Below are positions 8,074 to 16,537 of a DNA stretch of 64,000 bases, piece by piece. The notes beneath the pieces were generated by a model, which saw nothing but the letters and a program-made list of their open reading frames with translations, had not been told where the DNA came from and did not search any database. Source of the stretch: an uncultured Parolsenella sp. (GTDB taxonomy: Bacteria > Actinomycetota > Coriobacteriia > Coriobacteriales > Atopobiaceae); contig CAKUNF010000009.1 in NCBI GenBank assembly GCA_934668375.1, positions 1-64,000 of the forward strand, read 5' to 3'. The position numbers and the translations under genes were made by a program. The stretch's first letter is position 1, and the number at the start of each line of letters is the position of its first letter.

Positions 8074-8544
8074 GCGCAGCCGCCCCCCCCCCGAATAACA
8101 TGACGCCCTTTTTGGCATAAAACCAATCATCTGTGCGCCCCGCGGCCCTTGAAGGGTGGAGAAACCACTCGCTACCCGTTGCCAGGAGCGCCAGAGGGGC
8201 CTTTTTGCTTCTCAATGATGCCCGGAGTGTCGTTTTGGGCGCATGATCGGCCGCTCCATCGCACTGATGATTGCTTTTGTGACAGAGGTTGCCGATTCGA
8301 CACATCACGAGGCACGGCAGCCGAGAACAGCGGGGCGCCAGCCTCGTCCGCTGGCAATTTTGGCCTTGATCCCAGCGCGTCCGACGGCACCTTGCCTCCA
8401 AACGTTACAAGGTGGTTTCACCCCGGCGGGCAGAACGGGCGCACTGTCATGAACGTCTTGGCCGGCAAGGTACTATCCAGATATCACCAGGGATTTGCGG
8501 GGCCGCGCCACGGGCCCGACCCCGCACATAAGGAAGGGAAGACC
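8074..8544 (+). promoter_or_regulatory. long structured leader before TrpX-type ABC operon
   Basis: No gene is supported in these 471 bases. A C10 tract lies at 8083-8092. GGCCC near 8142 can pair with GGGGCC followed by TTTTT near 8197-8207, a possible terminator for the asparaginase or an attenuator. Two short stretches resemble a T-box (AGGGTGG near 8153, AAGGTGGTTTCACC near 8409). Around the second, CACCTTG can pair with CAAGGTG, or GGTG with CACC, as mutually exclusive hairpins. A GCGGGG/CCCCGC hairpin (8497-8525) sits just before the ribosome binding site. I do not claim a proven riboswitch. Confidence 0.35.
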
Positions 8545-9522
8545 ATGAACTCCATCTCCAGGCGCACGTTCCTGGCCAGCTCCGCGGGGGCTGCCGCCCT
8601 CGCGCTCACCGCATGCGGTGGCTCCGGCTCCGGCAGCTCCGATGCCTCCGGCGACAAGACCTACAAGATCGGCGTCCTGCAGCTCACGCAGCACGCCGCC
8701 CTCGACGCCGCCAACGAGGGCTTCGTCGAGGCCCTCGACGCCTCCGGCATCAAGTACACCATCGATCAGCAGAACGCCAACAACGACCAGAGCGCCTGCG
8801 CCACCATCGCCTCCAAGCTCGTGGGCGATGGCGATGACCTCATCTTCGCCATCGCGACGCCCGCGGCCCAGGCCGTTGCCGCCGCCACGACGGACATCCC
8901 CATCGTGGGCTCCGCCATCACCGACTACGCCGCCTCCGGCCTCGTTGCCGACAACGACAAGCCGGGCGGAAACCTCACCGGCACGTCTGACATGAACCCC
9001 GTCGACGACCAGATCGCCATGCTCCAGAAGGTTCTGCCCGAGGCCAAGCACATCGGTATGCTCTACTGCACCGCCGAGTCCAACTCGCAGCTCCAGATCG
9101 AGATGGCCGAGGCGGCATGCGACAAGGCCGGCCTCACCACCGAGCGCTTCACCGTCTCCAGCTCCAACGAAATCCAGAGCGTCGTGGAGTCCATGGTGGG
9201 CAAGGTCGACGCCGGCTACTCCCCCACCGACAACACCATCGCCGCGGCGGCCGCCCAGGTGGGCCAGATCGCCAAGGAGGGCAAGCTGCCCTTCATCACC
9301 GGCGAGGAGAACATGTGCATGGGCATGGGCATCTGCACCGTCTCCATCGACTACAAGGAGCTCGGCAAGATGGCCGGCGAGATGGCCGTCAAGATCCTCA
9401 AGGGTGAGGACACCCCGGCCAACATGGCCATCGAGACCGAGACGGGCGACCAGCTCCAGACCATCAAGAACGAGGAGATGGCCGAGGCCCTGGGCATCGA
9501 TCTGTCCGTCCTCGACGCCTAG
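8545..9522 (+). CDS. ABC transporter substrate-binding lipoprotein (TrpX/DUF534 type)
   Basis: The 325-residue lipoprotein has SRRTFLASS (twin-arginine-like) and a lipobox ending in Cys24 (LTAC). The mature part has the two-lobe periplasmic-binding fold, with YKIGVLQLTQHAALD at its start and GYSPTDNTI and PFITGEENM in the second lobe. These mark the ABC_sub_bind family, which in Firmicutes binds tryptophan, tyrosine or related ligands. GGAAGGG upstream supports the ATG at 8545 rather than an upstream in-frame GTG. It is followed by a matching permease and ATPase. Confidence 0.85.
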   Translation: MNSISRRTFLASSAGAAALALTACGGSGSGSSDASGDKTYKIGVLQLTQHAALDAANEGFVEALDASGIKYTIDQQNANNDQSACATIASKLVGDGDDLIFAIATPAAQAVAAATTDIPIVGSAITDYAASGLVADNDKPGGNLTGTSDMNPVDDQIAMLQKVLPEAKHIGMLYCTAESNSQLQIEMAEAACDKAGLTTERFTVSSSNEIQSVVESMVGKVDAGYSPTDNTIAAAAAQVGQIAKEGKLPFITGEENMCMGMGICTVSIDYKELGKMAGEMAVKILKGEDTPANMAIETETGDQLQTIKNEEMAEALGIDLSVLDA

Positions 9523-9592
9523 CTGTCGGCGGGCCACGCCCGCAACCCCATGGCTGGGTTCGCTCACGCTAAACTAGAGCGAGTTGTGCGTT

Positions 9593-9628
9593 GCGCGCCC
9601 CGGTGGGTAGGCACCCGCCGGGGCGCGC
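9593..9628 (+). promoter_or_regulatory. 16-bp intercistronic hairpin
   Basis: Arms at 9593-9608 and 9613-9628 (GCGCGCCCCGGTGGGT against ACCCGCCGGGGCGCGC) pair over 16 positions with one G-U and a four-base loop. It lies between the substrate-binding protein and permease genes, 5 bases before the permease ribosome binding site, and has no T-run. This is the usual position of a hairpin that protects the abundant upstream mRNA segment from decay. Confidence 0.75.
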
Positions 9629-9646
9629 TTGAATGGAAGGAACGTC

Positions 9647-10561
9647 ATGCTGACAGCAATGCTCGGCGCCGTCTCCCAGGGCATCCTGTGGGGAATCATG
9701 GTGCTCGGCGTGTTCATCACCTACAAGCTGCTTGACATCGCAGACCTGACGGTCGACGGCAGCTTTGCCACGGGCGGCGCCGTGTGCGCCGTGTGCGTGG
9801 TTGCCGGCGTCAATCCGGCACTCGCCATCGCGGCCTCCATGCTTGCGGGCGCGCTCACGGGCGCGGTCACGGGCTTTCTCGCCACGGCGTTCGAGATTCC
9901 CGCCATCCTCGCGGGCATCCTCACGCAGATCAGCCTGTGGTCGGTGAACCTGCGCATCATGGGCAAGTCCAACACGCCGCTGCTCACCAACGAGACCGTG
10001 TTCACGCAGCTTGGCAATGCCACGGGACTGCCCGCAAACGTGTGCGCCATCATCGTGGGCTTGCTCGTTGCCGTGGTCATCGTGGCCGCCCTGTACTGGT
10101 TCTTTGGCACCGAGATCGGCTCGGCCCTACGCGCCACGGGCGACAACGAGGCCATGATCCGCGCCCTGGGCGTCAACACCAACACCACCAAGGTCATCGC
10201 GCTCACGCTCTCGAACGCCCTCGTGGGTCTGTCCGGCGGCCTCATCTGCCAGCAGCAGAAGTACGCCGACATCGGCATGGGCACGGGCGCCATCGTCATC
10301 GGCCTGGCCGCCATTGTCATCGGCGAGGTGCTCGGCCGCATGCTGCCGGGCGGCCTCTCCAAGTTCGCGCACAGGCTCATCTCGGCCGTCGTTGGCTCCA
10401 TCGTCTACTTCCTCATTCGCGCCATCGTGCTGCAGCTGGGCATGGACGCCAACGACATGAAGCTGCTCTCCGCCATCATCGTGGCCATCGCCCTGTGCGT
10501 GCCCGTTGTCACGGAGCGTATCCAACGGCGCCGGGCCTACTCGAAGGGAGGCGAGCAGTAA
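9647..10561 (+). CDS. ABC transporter permease (TrpY type, BPD_transp_2)
   Basis: This 304-residue membrane protein has about eight hydrophobic segments (for example WGIMVLGVFITYKLLDIADL and IVIGLAAIVIGEVLG). It contains LTVDGSFATGGA and ALRATGDNEAMIRALGVN, typical of the branched-chain-like permeases paired with DUF534 binding proteins. GGAAGG precedes ATG 9647. The stop overlaps the ATPase start by one base (TAATG). It forms the membrane channel of the operon. Confidence 0.85.
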   Translation: MLTAMLGAVSQGILWGIMVLGVFITYKLLDIADLTVDGSFATGGAVCAVCVVAGVNPALAIAASMLAGALTGAVTGFLATAFEIPAILAGILTQISLWSVNLRIMGKSNTPLLTNETVFTQLGNATGLPANVCAIIVGLLVAVVIVAALYWFFGTEIGSALRATGDNEAMIRALGVNTNTTKVIALTLSNALVGLSGGLICQQQKYADIGMGTGAIVIGLAAIVIGEVLGRMLPGGLSKFAHRLISAVVGSIVYFLIRAIVLQLGMDANDMKLLSAIIVAIALCVPVVTERIQRRRAYSKGGEQ

Positions 10562-11364
10562 TGACGACGATGCTCAAGCTCTCGCACGTCACCAAGACGT
10601 TCAACAAGGGCACCGTGACCGAGAAGCGCGCACTCACGGGCGTGAACCTCGAGCTTGCCGAGGGTGACTTCGTCACCGTCATCGGCGGCAACGGCGCCGG
10701 CAAGTCCACGCTGCTCAACATGATCGCGGGCGTCTATCCGCTTGACGCGGGCACCATCGAGCTCGACGGCACGGACGTCTCGCGCATGACCGAGCCGCAG
10801 CGCGCCAAGTTCCTGGGCCGCGTGTTCCAGGACCCGATGCGCGGCACCGCCGCCGACATGCAGATTGCCGAGAACCTCGCGCTGGCCAAGCGACGCGGCC
10901 AGAAGCGCGGCCTTGCCTGGGGCATCTCCGCGGAGGAGAAGGAGGAGTATCCCAAGCTCCTCGCCACGCTGGGCCTGGGTCTGGAAAGCCGCATGACCGC
11001 AAAGGTCGGCCTGCTCTCCGGCGGCCAGCGCCAGGCGCTCACGCTGCTCATGGCCACGCTCACCAACCCCAAGCTGCTGCTGCTCGACGAGCACACGGCC
11101 GCCCTTGACCCCAAGACGGCCAAGAAGGTGCTCGACCTCACCGAGCAGATCGTGAGCGAGCGCAAGCTCACGACGCTCATGATCACGCACAACATGAATG
11201 ACGCCATCCGCCTGGGCAACCGCCTCATCATGATGCACGAGGGAAACGTCATCTACGACGTGCGCGGCGAGGAGAAGAAGAGCCTCACCGTGCCTGACCT
11301 GCTGCAGAAGTTCGAGGAGGTCTCGGGCGGCGAGCTCGCGAACGACCGCATGCTGCTGAGCTAG
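10561..11364 (+). CDS. ABC transporter ATP-binding protein (TrpZ type)
   Basis: The 267-residue ATPase has Walker A GGNGAGKS at 42-49, a Q-loop in VFQDPMRGT, signature LSGGQRQ and Walker B LLLLDEHTAALD with an unusual His after the catalytic Glu. The switch His lies in ITHNM. It shares one base with the permease stop and is the last gene of the three-gene uptake operon, closed by the terminator at 11394. Confidence 0.9.
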   Translation: MTTMLKLSHVTKTFNKGTVTEKRALTGVNLELAEGDFVTVIGGNGAGKSTLLNMIAGVYPLDAGTIELDGTDVSRMTEPQRAKFLGRVFQDPMRGTAADMQIAENLALAKRRGQKRGLAWGISAEEKEEYPKLLATLGLGLESRMTAKVGLLSGGQRQALTLLMATLTNPKLLLLDEHTAALDPKTAKKVLDLTEQIVSERKLTTLMITHNMNDAIRLGNRLIMMHEGNVIYDVRGEEKKSLTVPDLLQKFEEVSGGELANDRMLLS

Positions 11365-11393
11365 CGGCGACGCGCACCACAGCATAGACTTGC

Positions 11394-11424
11394 GAAAGGG
11401 CTCCGCCACGTGCGGGGCCCTTTC
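11394..11424 (+). terminator. Rho-independent terminator of ABC operon
   Basis: GAAAGGGC at 11394 pairs with GCCCTTTC ending at 11424, with an inner CCGC/GCGG. The stem is A-rich upstream and T-rich downstream, 29 bases after the ATPase stop. Confidence 0.8.
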
Positions 11425-11521
11425 TCGTTCATGCTATCCTCGACCTGTGCTTTTGGTAGGCGCGCGGGACCAAACGAACCCGTCCCCCTTGGCGCCGAGA
11501 ACAAGGAGAGTGCAAGCCCAT

Positions 11522-12328
11522 ATGAAGCCAGAAACCGCCGAGGCGTATCAGCACCTCGTCTCAACGTTTGTTGCAGCCATCGAGGGATGCGGGGCAGACG
11601 TTCCGCAGGCCACCGTCGAGAAGCTCGCGAGCGAGCCGCTCGCTGCGTGCGAGGAGCTCAACGAGTTCGCACTGTCGTGCGGCGCCGTGAGCGATGACGT
11701 GGACGCCGCGCTTGCCGCCATCTACGAGTCCATGGACGCCGCGGACGCGCGCGGCCCCGTGGACGAGGACTGCGTGCGCCACATCGTCGCCGCCTGGACG
11801 AGCACGCACGTGGAGCGCCCCGTCGTGGAGCCGGAACCCGAGCCGAAGCCCGAGCCGGCCGCCAAGCCCGGGAACGAGGCGCCCGCAGAGGAGCAGCCTG
11901 CCGAGAAGTCCAAGCGCCGACGCAACCGCAAGGCCAAGGAGGTCCGTGAGGAGGACATCGAGGCAAGCGAGGAGACCGCCGGACAGGGCGATGCCCAGGC
12001 CGAGCGCGTCGACGTGAAGCCGGGACGCAGGTCTCGCGCCAAGGCAAAGGCCGCGAAGCAGGCAGACGCCCCCACCGAGGCCAAGGCCGTGGAGGAGCCC
12101 ACGGAGCAGAAGGGCGCCGCCAGCAAGCAGGGCGCCCCTGAAAAGCCCGTGGCAGCCAAGCCGAGCCCCGAGGAGGAGACGCTCGGCGTGGAGCAGGCGG
12201 TGGCCATTCTCGGCGTGAGCAGGCCCACGATCTACAAGCTCATCGAGTCCGGAGAGCTACCCGCGCACAAGAAGGGCCGCTCGTGGCGCATCTCGGCGGC
12301 AGCCGTCACCGAGAGGGCGGCAAAGTAG
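11522..12328 (+). CDS. HTH (excisionase/MerR-like) DNA-binding protein with low-complexity linker
   Basis: The 268-residue protein has three parts: an N-terminal helical region (1-100), a Glu/Pro/Ala/Lys-rich linker (about 100-218), and a C-terminal excisionase-type HTH with LGVEQAVAILGVSRPTIYKL and a GELPAHKKGRSWRI wing. The HTH suggests DNA binding, perhaps as a nucleoid or regulatory protein. No recombinase or prophage gene is nearby, so an excisionase role is unlikely. AAGGAG at 11503 is the best ribosome binding site, though 13 bases from the ATG. Biased composition in the linker limits family assignment. Confidence 0.65.
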   Translation: MKPETAEAYQHLVSTFVAAIEGCGADVPQATVEKLASEPLAACEELNEFALSCGAVSDDVDAALAAIYESMDAADARGPVDEDCVRHIVAAWTSTHVERPVVEPEPEPKPEPAAKPGNEAPAEEQPAEKSKRRRNRKAKEVREEDIEASEETAGQGDAQAERVDVKPGRRSRAKAKAAKQADAPTEAKAVEEPTEQKGAASKQGAPEKPVAAKPSPEEETLGVEQAVAILGVSRPTIYKLIESGELPAHKKGRSWRISAAAVTERAAK

Positions 12329-12359
12329 ACCTCCGCGCAGCCAGCAGGCAGGCAAAACC

Positions 12360-12388
12360 CGACAGGCCCCTATCCCAGGGGCCTGTCG
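12360..12388. terminator. bidirectional hairpin between convergent genes
   Basis: CGACAGGCCCCT (12360-12371) and AGGGGCCTGTCG (12377-12388) form a 12-bp stem with a five-base loop. It follows the HTH gene on the plus strand. On the minus strand most of it lies inside the last codons of the PAP2 gene, whose stop is at 12370-12372. Confidence 0.75.
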
Positions 12389-13059
12389 TCGTTTCCGAGG
12401 AAGAGCGGCACGGCAAGGCGCGTGTAGAGCGCCAGCCAGATGATGGATAGGCAGAAGCCGCCGATGACGTCGCTCGCATAGTGAACGCCCAGGTAGACCC
12501 TGCTCACACCAATCATCACGATGACGAAGGCAAACGCCGCGAGCAGAAATGCGCGCTGGCGACGGTCCTTCTCGTAGCGCCAGACGAACCAGGCGAGCAG
12601 CCCGAAGAACGCCATAGCCACCATGGAATGCCCGGAGGGGAAGCTGAAGCCGCTCACCGTGGCGAGGCGGAAGCCATCCGGTCGGGGACGCTGGATGATG
12701 AACTTGAGCACCTGGTTGATGAGCACCACGAGGCCCAGGTTCACGGCGCAGCACCAACCCGGCCGTCTACCAGGAGCGAACGCCGCGACGACCACGAGCA
12801 CCACAAGCAGCGTCACGGGCGTGGCGAGCGCCGAGAAGCTCTCCATGACGGGCGTGAGCCACGGCGTGCGCAGGTGCTGGACGATGAGCCAGTAGGCAGC
12901 GCGGTCGAGGCGCATGGACTCGAGCTCCGTCACGTCATCGAGAATCAGGAGAAACACGATGGCGCAGACGGCGACCACGACGAGCCTCGCGTTCTGCCTC
13001 ACGAGCGCGGCGAGCCTCGCCACGACCCTTTCCGCGCCCGTCTTTCCCTCATGTGACAT
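12370..13059 (-). CDS. PAP2 superfamily membrane phosphatase
   Basis: This 229-residue membrane protein probably removes phosphate from a lipid phosphate or undecaprenyl pyrophosphate. The three-part active site is present: KFIIQRPRPD, FPSGHS and SRVYLGVHYASDV. About six hydrophobic segments surround them, with the active site on the outer face as is usual for the family. GGAGGG precedes the ATG at 13059. The last codons form half of the terminator at 12360, an unusual use of coding sequence. Confidence 0.88.
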   Translation of the reverse strand: MSHEGKTGAERVVARLAALVRQNARLVVVAVCAIVFLLILDDVTELESMRLDRAAYWLIVQHLRTPWLTPVMESFSALATPVTLLVVLVVVAAFAPGRRPGWCCAVNLGLVVLINQVLKFIIQRPRPDGFRLATVSGFSFPSGHSMVAMAFFGLLAWFVWRYEKDRRQRAFLLAAFAFVIVMIGVSRVYLGVHYASDVIGGFCLSIIWLALYTRLAVPLFLGNDDRPLG

Positions 13060-13128
13060 TGCCGCCCTCCGTTCTCCCGCAAGTAAAGACGATGATAGCC
13101 AACGGAGATGCCCACGGACCAGGCAAGC

Positions 13129-14022
13129 TCAACCGCCGCGTCGCGCGGATGCACGGTATTCCCTCGGCGAGACGCCGCTCGCGCGTCGGAACTGCTTCGA
13201 GAAGTAGCCCGGGTCCGAGAAGCCGCAATTTGCAGCCACCTCGGATATGGGAGCGTCACCAAAGGCAAGCATGCCCTGGGCCGCGGAGATGCGGCGCTCG
13301 AGAAGCGCCTGCGACGGCGTCTCGCCGAGCAGGGCCGAGAAGATGCGCTGGCACTCGCGAGGCGTGACGCCGCCCGCTGCGGCAATCTGCTCGATAGTGA
13401 CCGGGCGCGAATAGGCATCGGAGATCCAGTCGAGCATAAGCCTGAGACAGCGCTGTCGGGAAGACGAGCCTCGCTTGGGGATGCTGCCAATCTCGGCGAA
13501 AACGCCCGCAAGGATGCGAGACAGACCAGAGCGGACGAGGAGCTCGTAGCCCACGGGCTCGCCCTCGAAAGCCTGGAACGCCTCGTCGAAGGAATCACGG
13601 AAGGCAGGTTGGGAATCCGCGCGGAACGCCCAGGCTGTCTGGTCCGAGGCAACCAGAGGGTCGACGTAGCGGCTCCTGTAGATGCTTCCCCTCTCACCGG
13701 CGAGGACGCCCGGCGCACAGACGATGGAGCGAAACGAGCAGGACTCGCCGCTCATTGGGGCTATGGAGTGCACGCTGCCTGCGTTGATGACGAGCAGGTC
13801 CGTCGGGCCAAGCTCGATGGCGCCAGAGGTCGTGGTGGCAACGGCCTCGCCCGAGTCGAGCATGAAGAACTCAAAGTCATCGTGCCAGTGGCGCGCCACC
13901 GTGCCGCCCAGGAAGTCTGACAGGGCACCCCTGAACGCGGCGCAGGGGAAGCGGTCCGTCCCGTGGGCATAGCGCTCTCTGCCGTTCGCGAACGTGGTGA
14001 TGACGTTGGGTTTCCTGATCAT
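13129..14022 (-). CDS. AraC family transcriptional regulator
   Basis: The 297-residue regulator has an N-terminal cupin-like sensor (HWHDDFEFFML, INAGSVHSIAP) and two C-terminal HTH motifs. The first is ITIEQIAAAGGVTPRECQRI-like, and the second includes ISEVAANCGFSDPGYFSKQF and ends FRRASGVSPREYR, the family signature. It is divergent from the HAD phosphatase at 14271, with a 248-base gap rich in repeated GTCGC motifs, so the gap is the likely control region. The inducer is unknown. Confidence 0.9.
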   Translation of the reverse strand: MIRKPNVITTFANGRERYAHGTDRFPCAAFRGALSDFLGGTVARHWHDDFEFFMLDSGEAVATTTSGAIELGPTDLLVINAGSVHSIAPMSGESCSFRSIVCAPGVLAGERGSIYRSRYVDPLVASDQTAWAFRADSQPAFRDSFDEAFQAFEGEPVGYELLVRSGLSRILAGVFAEIGSIPKRGSSSRQRCLRLMLDWISDAYSRPVTIEQIAAAGGVTPRECQRIFSALLGETPSQALLERRISAAQGMLAFGDAPISEVAANCGFSDPGYFSKQFRRASGVSPREYRASARRGG

Positions 14023-14110
14023 GGGTGCCTCCCAGAGGCCGGCAGACGGCTTGTGCTCATATGGCGCTTGTCCCCGGCAACGGTTCGCCCTATTCGAACC
14101 GCTAGCAAAT

Positions 14111-14210
14111 AATGTCGCAATATTCCAACTTATTGTCGCATTGCTTCAATAATTGCGAGTTCCGTGTCGCTAACCTTCAAGTACTAGCGACTTGGATTAT
14201 TGCGACATTT
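14111..14210. promoter_or_regulatory. cluster of GTCGC half-sites between divergent genes
   Basis: AATGTCGCAATA at 14111-14122 is an exact inverted match to TATTGCGACATT at 14198-14209. Between them lie four further variants: ATTGTCGCATT, AATTGCGAG, GTGTCGCTAA and TAGCGACTT. The copies occur in both orientations over 100 AT-rich bases between the AraC regulator and the HAD phosphatase. This looks like a multi-site operator, with the AraC protein as the nearest candidate binder. Confidence 0.6.
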
Positions 14211-14270
14211 TCGCAGAGGGAGCCGAAGGCCAAGCCAGCCCGCACGCTCCCGGGGACGCGAGGAGGAGCC

Positions 14271-14900
14271 ATGCGCCGTATGCACGTCGTGTTCGACCTG
14301 GACGGGACCCTCATTGACACCGAGGAAGCCGTGCTGCGCTCCTGGCAGCTCACGGCCCGCGACTACGGCTACGAGCGCACGCTCAAGCAGTGCCGCGGTG
14401 CGCTCGGCGTCTCGAACGAGACGGGCCTCGAGCGCCTTGGCATTACCGACCACGGCGACTTCACGGATCGCTGGGTCGAGCACTATGCCACGCTCGCGCC
14501 CGGCACGCACTGGTTCGAGGGCGTGGAGGGCATGCTCACGCGCCTTGCAGACGCCGGCATCTCCGAGGGCATCGTGACGTCTCGGGATGCGCGCGAGATG
14601 GATATGTTTTTCCCGCAGTACGGACTCGGGCGTCGCTTTGGCACGATTGTCATCGCCGATGACACGCCGCTGCGCTGCAAGCCCCTCCCCGATCCGTTGC
14701 CGCTGTACTGCGAGCGCACGGGCGCAAAGCCGTCCGAGTGCGTCTACGCGGGAGACGCCCCCGGGGACGCCGCGGCCGCAGACGCCGCGGGCATGGACTT
14801 CGTCCTCGTAGACTTTTCGGGCACCCACGAGCCGTGCGTCCCAGGCGTCCCGTTCTTCCAGACGCCCGCGCAGCTCGAGCAGCACCTGCTGCGCAGCTAA
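14271..14900 (+). CDS. HAD-like phosphatase (phosphoglycolate phosphatase type)
   Basis: The 209-residue cytoplasmic phosphatase has the HAD nucleophile motif FDLDGTLIDT at residues 8-17, motif II in IVTSRD, a lysine in LRCKPLPDP and motif IV GDAPGD. A helical cap lies between motifs I and II, as in the phosphoglycolate phosphatase subgroup; the substrate is not determined. AGGAGGAG just before ATG 14271 fixes the start; an upstream in-frame start at 14112 would read through the control region. Confidence 0.85.
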   Translation: MRRMHVVFDLDGTLIDTEEAVLRSWQLTARDYGYERTLKQCRGALGVSNETGLERLGITDHGDFTDRWVEHYATLAPGTHWFEGVEGMLTRLADAGISEGIVTSRDAREMDMFFPQYGLGRRFGTIVIADDTPLRCKPLPDPLPLYCERTGAKPSECVYAGDAPGDAAAADAAGMDFVLVDFSGTHEPCVPGVPFFQTPAQLEQHLLRS

Positions 14901-14941
14901 CAATGGCGCCGACCCGCGCTCCGCGAGCCGGCGCCTCTCGT

Positions 14942-15412
14942 CTACAGGCCGAGGCCTGCCACCCAGCGGCGGGCGTCCGCCTCGCCGTGGAGCACCTCGC
15001 CATCAACCCATGTTGCCGCAGGCGCCAGGCGCCCGAGCTCCCTCGTGCTCTCGCCCATGCCGCTGCCGCCGGACGTCGCCCACGTCACGACTTTCTTGCC
15101 CGCGAGGCCCGCCGCCTCCACCCACGTCTCGACGATGCGCGGCGCCACGTACCACCAGATGGGGAAGCCCAGCAGGACCGTGTCGTAGCCGGAGAGGTCA
15201 CCGGGCGCACAGGCGAGCTCGGGACGCGCGCTCGGATCGTTCTTCTCGCGCACGTTGCGGCTGTCGTTGTCGCGCCAGTCGAGGTCCGCATCCGTATAGG
15301 GCTGCGCCGGGACGATTCTCTCGACGTCCGCGCCGGCAGCGTCGGCAGCCGCCTTCGCCACGCGCTCCGTCGTGCCGCCCACGCTGAAGAATGCCACCAG
15401 GGTCTTTGCCAT
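14942..15412 (-). CDS. flavodoxin family protein
   Basis: This 156-residue protein begins TLVAFFSVGGTTERVAKA, the FMN phosphate-binding loop, followed by YTDADLDWRDNDSRN and the GFPIWWYVAPRIVETW flavin-binding segment. It is the short flavodoxin-like NAD(P)H/FMN type common in anaerobes and probably carries electrons or reduces small quinones. Homologs in this window are at 49948 and a remnant at 55844. It is convergent with the HAD gene. Confidence 0.85.
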   Translation of the reverse strand: MAKTLVAFFSVGGTTERVAKAAADAAGADVERIVPAQPYTDADLDWRDNDSRNVREKNDPSARPELACAPGDLSGYDTVLLGFPIWWYVAPRIVETWVEAAGLAGKKVVTWATSGGSGMGESTRELGRLAPAATWVDGEVLHGEADARRWVAGLGL

Positions 15413-15597
15413 GTTTGTTCCCTTCTCAAGCGGCTAAATGACGCTACGTCACCTATTGTGAGCCTTATGCCCAGCCCCTTTCATGCCCGTTCCGAAAATC
15501 ATTCCATGCCCGCGGCGCATGGCACCGCTCGACGCGCGATAATCCCCACCAACCACTAGGGTATGATGAGAAGACTATCGCCAACGAGAGGAACCAC

Positions 15598-16509
15598 ATG
15601 AACACCAACCGCACCGCGCACGCCGGCATCGACCGCCGCGGCTTCCTCAAGCTCATGGCCGCCGGCGCGGCCTTCACCCCGCTCGCGCTCGCCGGCTGCG
15701 GCTCCAGCCAGCAGGCCGAGACCCCCGCCGCCTCGACCGCAGCCGCGGCAGACCTCACGGGCGCCAAGCTCACGTTCGTGGGCGACGACGCCTTCGCCCC
15801 CTACCGCTACCTCGAGGTTCAGTCTGATGGCAGCCAGAAGGTCGTTGGCCTCGACATCGCCATCGCAGACGAGATGGCGAGCCGTCTGGGCTTCACCTAC
15901 GACTTTGAGCCTCAGGAGTTCGCCGCCACCCTCGCCTCCGTACAGAGCAGCGACACCTCCTTCACCATGGCGATGTCCTCCAACGCCGAGCGCGAGCAGA
16001 CCTATGACTTCACGCGCGGCTACTACCAGCCGCTCGTGGGCGTTCTCACGATGAACGACGAGGTCAAGACCGTCGACGACCTCAAGGGCAAGTCCATCGC
16101 CTGCACCACGGGCACCGTCCAGAACAAGTTCATCTCCGCCGTGCTGCCCGACGCCGACATCCACACCTACGACGGCGGCGACCAGTGCCTGCAGGAGGTC
16201 CTCGCCGGCCGAATCGACGCCTACCTGTGCGATGGCGCCGAGGGCCAGTCCATGCGCGATGCCAACGAGGGCCTTGTCCTTGGCTTCCTCGACCGCGCCG
16301 AGACGAAGGACTACGTGGGCGTCTACCGCATCATGGCCACGAAGGGTGCCTCGTTCGTGGGCGCGTTCGACGCCTGCGTTGCCGAGATGCTCGCCGACGG
16401 CACGATCGACGCCTTCATCGGCCAGTACGTTGGCGAGGACTTCAAGTGGGGCGACGACACAAGCGCCTCGGGTCAGCCCACGACCGGCGTCGCAAGCGCC
16501 GCCAACTAG
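15598..16509 (+). CDS. amino-acid ABC transporter substrate-binding lipoprotein
   Basis: The 303-residue lipoprotein has a twin-arginine-like DRRGFLKLM and a lipobox with Cys34 (LAGC). The mature region is a family-3 solute-binding protein: FAPYRYLE, VVGLDIAIADEMA and VDDLKGKSIACTTGTVQ. That family binds polar or cationic amino acids. GAGAGGA precedes the ATG. The permease follows after 28 bases, but no ATPase gene is linked. Confidence 0.88.
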   Translation: MNTNRTAHAGIDRRGFLKLMAAGAAFTPLALAGCGSSQQAETPAASTAAAADLTGAKLTFVGDDAFAPYRYLEVQSDGSQKVVGLDIAIADEMASRLGFTYDFEPQEFAATLASVQSSDTSFTMAMSSNAEREQTYDFTRGYYQPLVGVLTMNDEVKTVDDLKGKSIACTTGTVQNKFISAVLPDADIHTYDGGDQCLQEVLAGRIDAYLCDGAEGQSMRDANEGLVLGFLDRAETKDYVGVYRIMATKGASFVGAFDACVAEMLADGTIDAFIGQYVGEDFKWGDDTSASGQPTTGVASAAN

Positions 16510-16537
16510 TGCTAGCGCAGCCCGCGGGAGACACTCG

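Noticed and set aside
8142..8420. T-box riboswitch
   Set aside because: Only short partial matches (AGGGTGG, AAGGTGGTTTCACC); no clear specifier stem or antiterminator, so recorded only as a structured leader.
8149..8544. N-terminal extension of the ABC binding protein
   Set aside because: The extension has no signal or conserved sequence; the lipoprotein signal at 8545 with a good ribosome site marks the real start.
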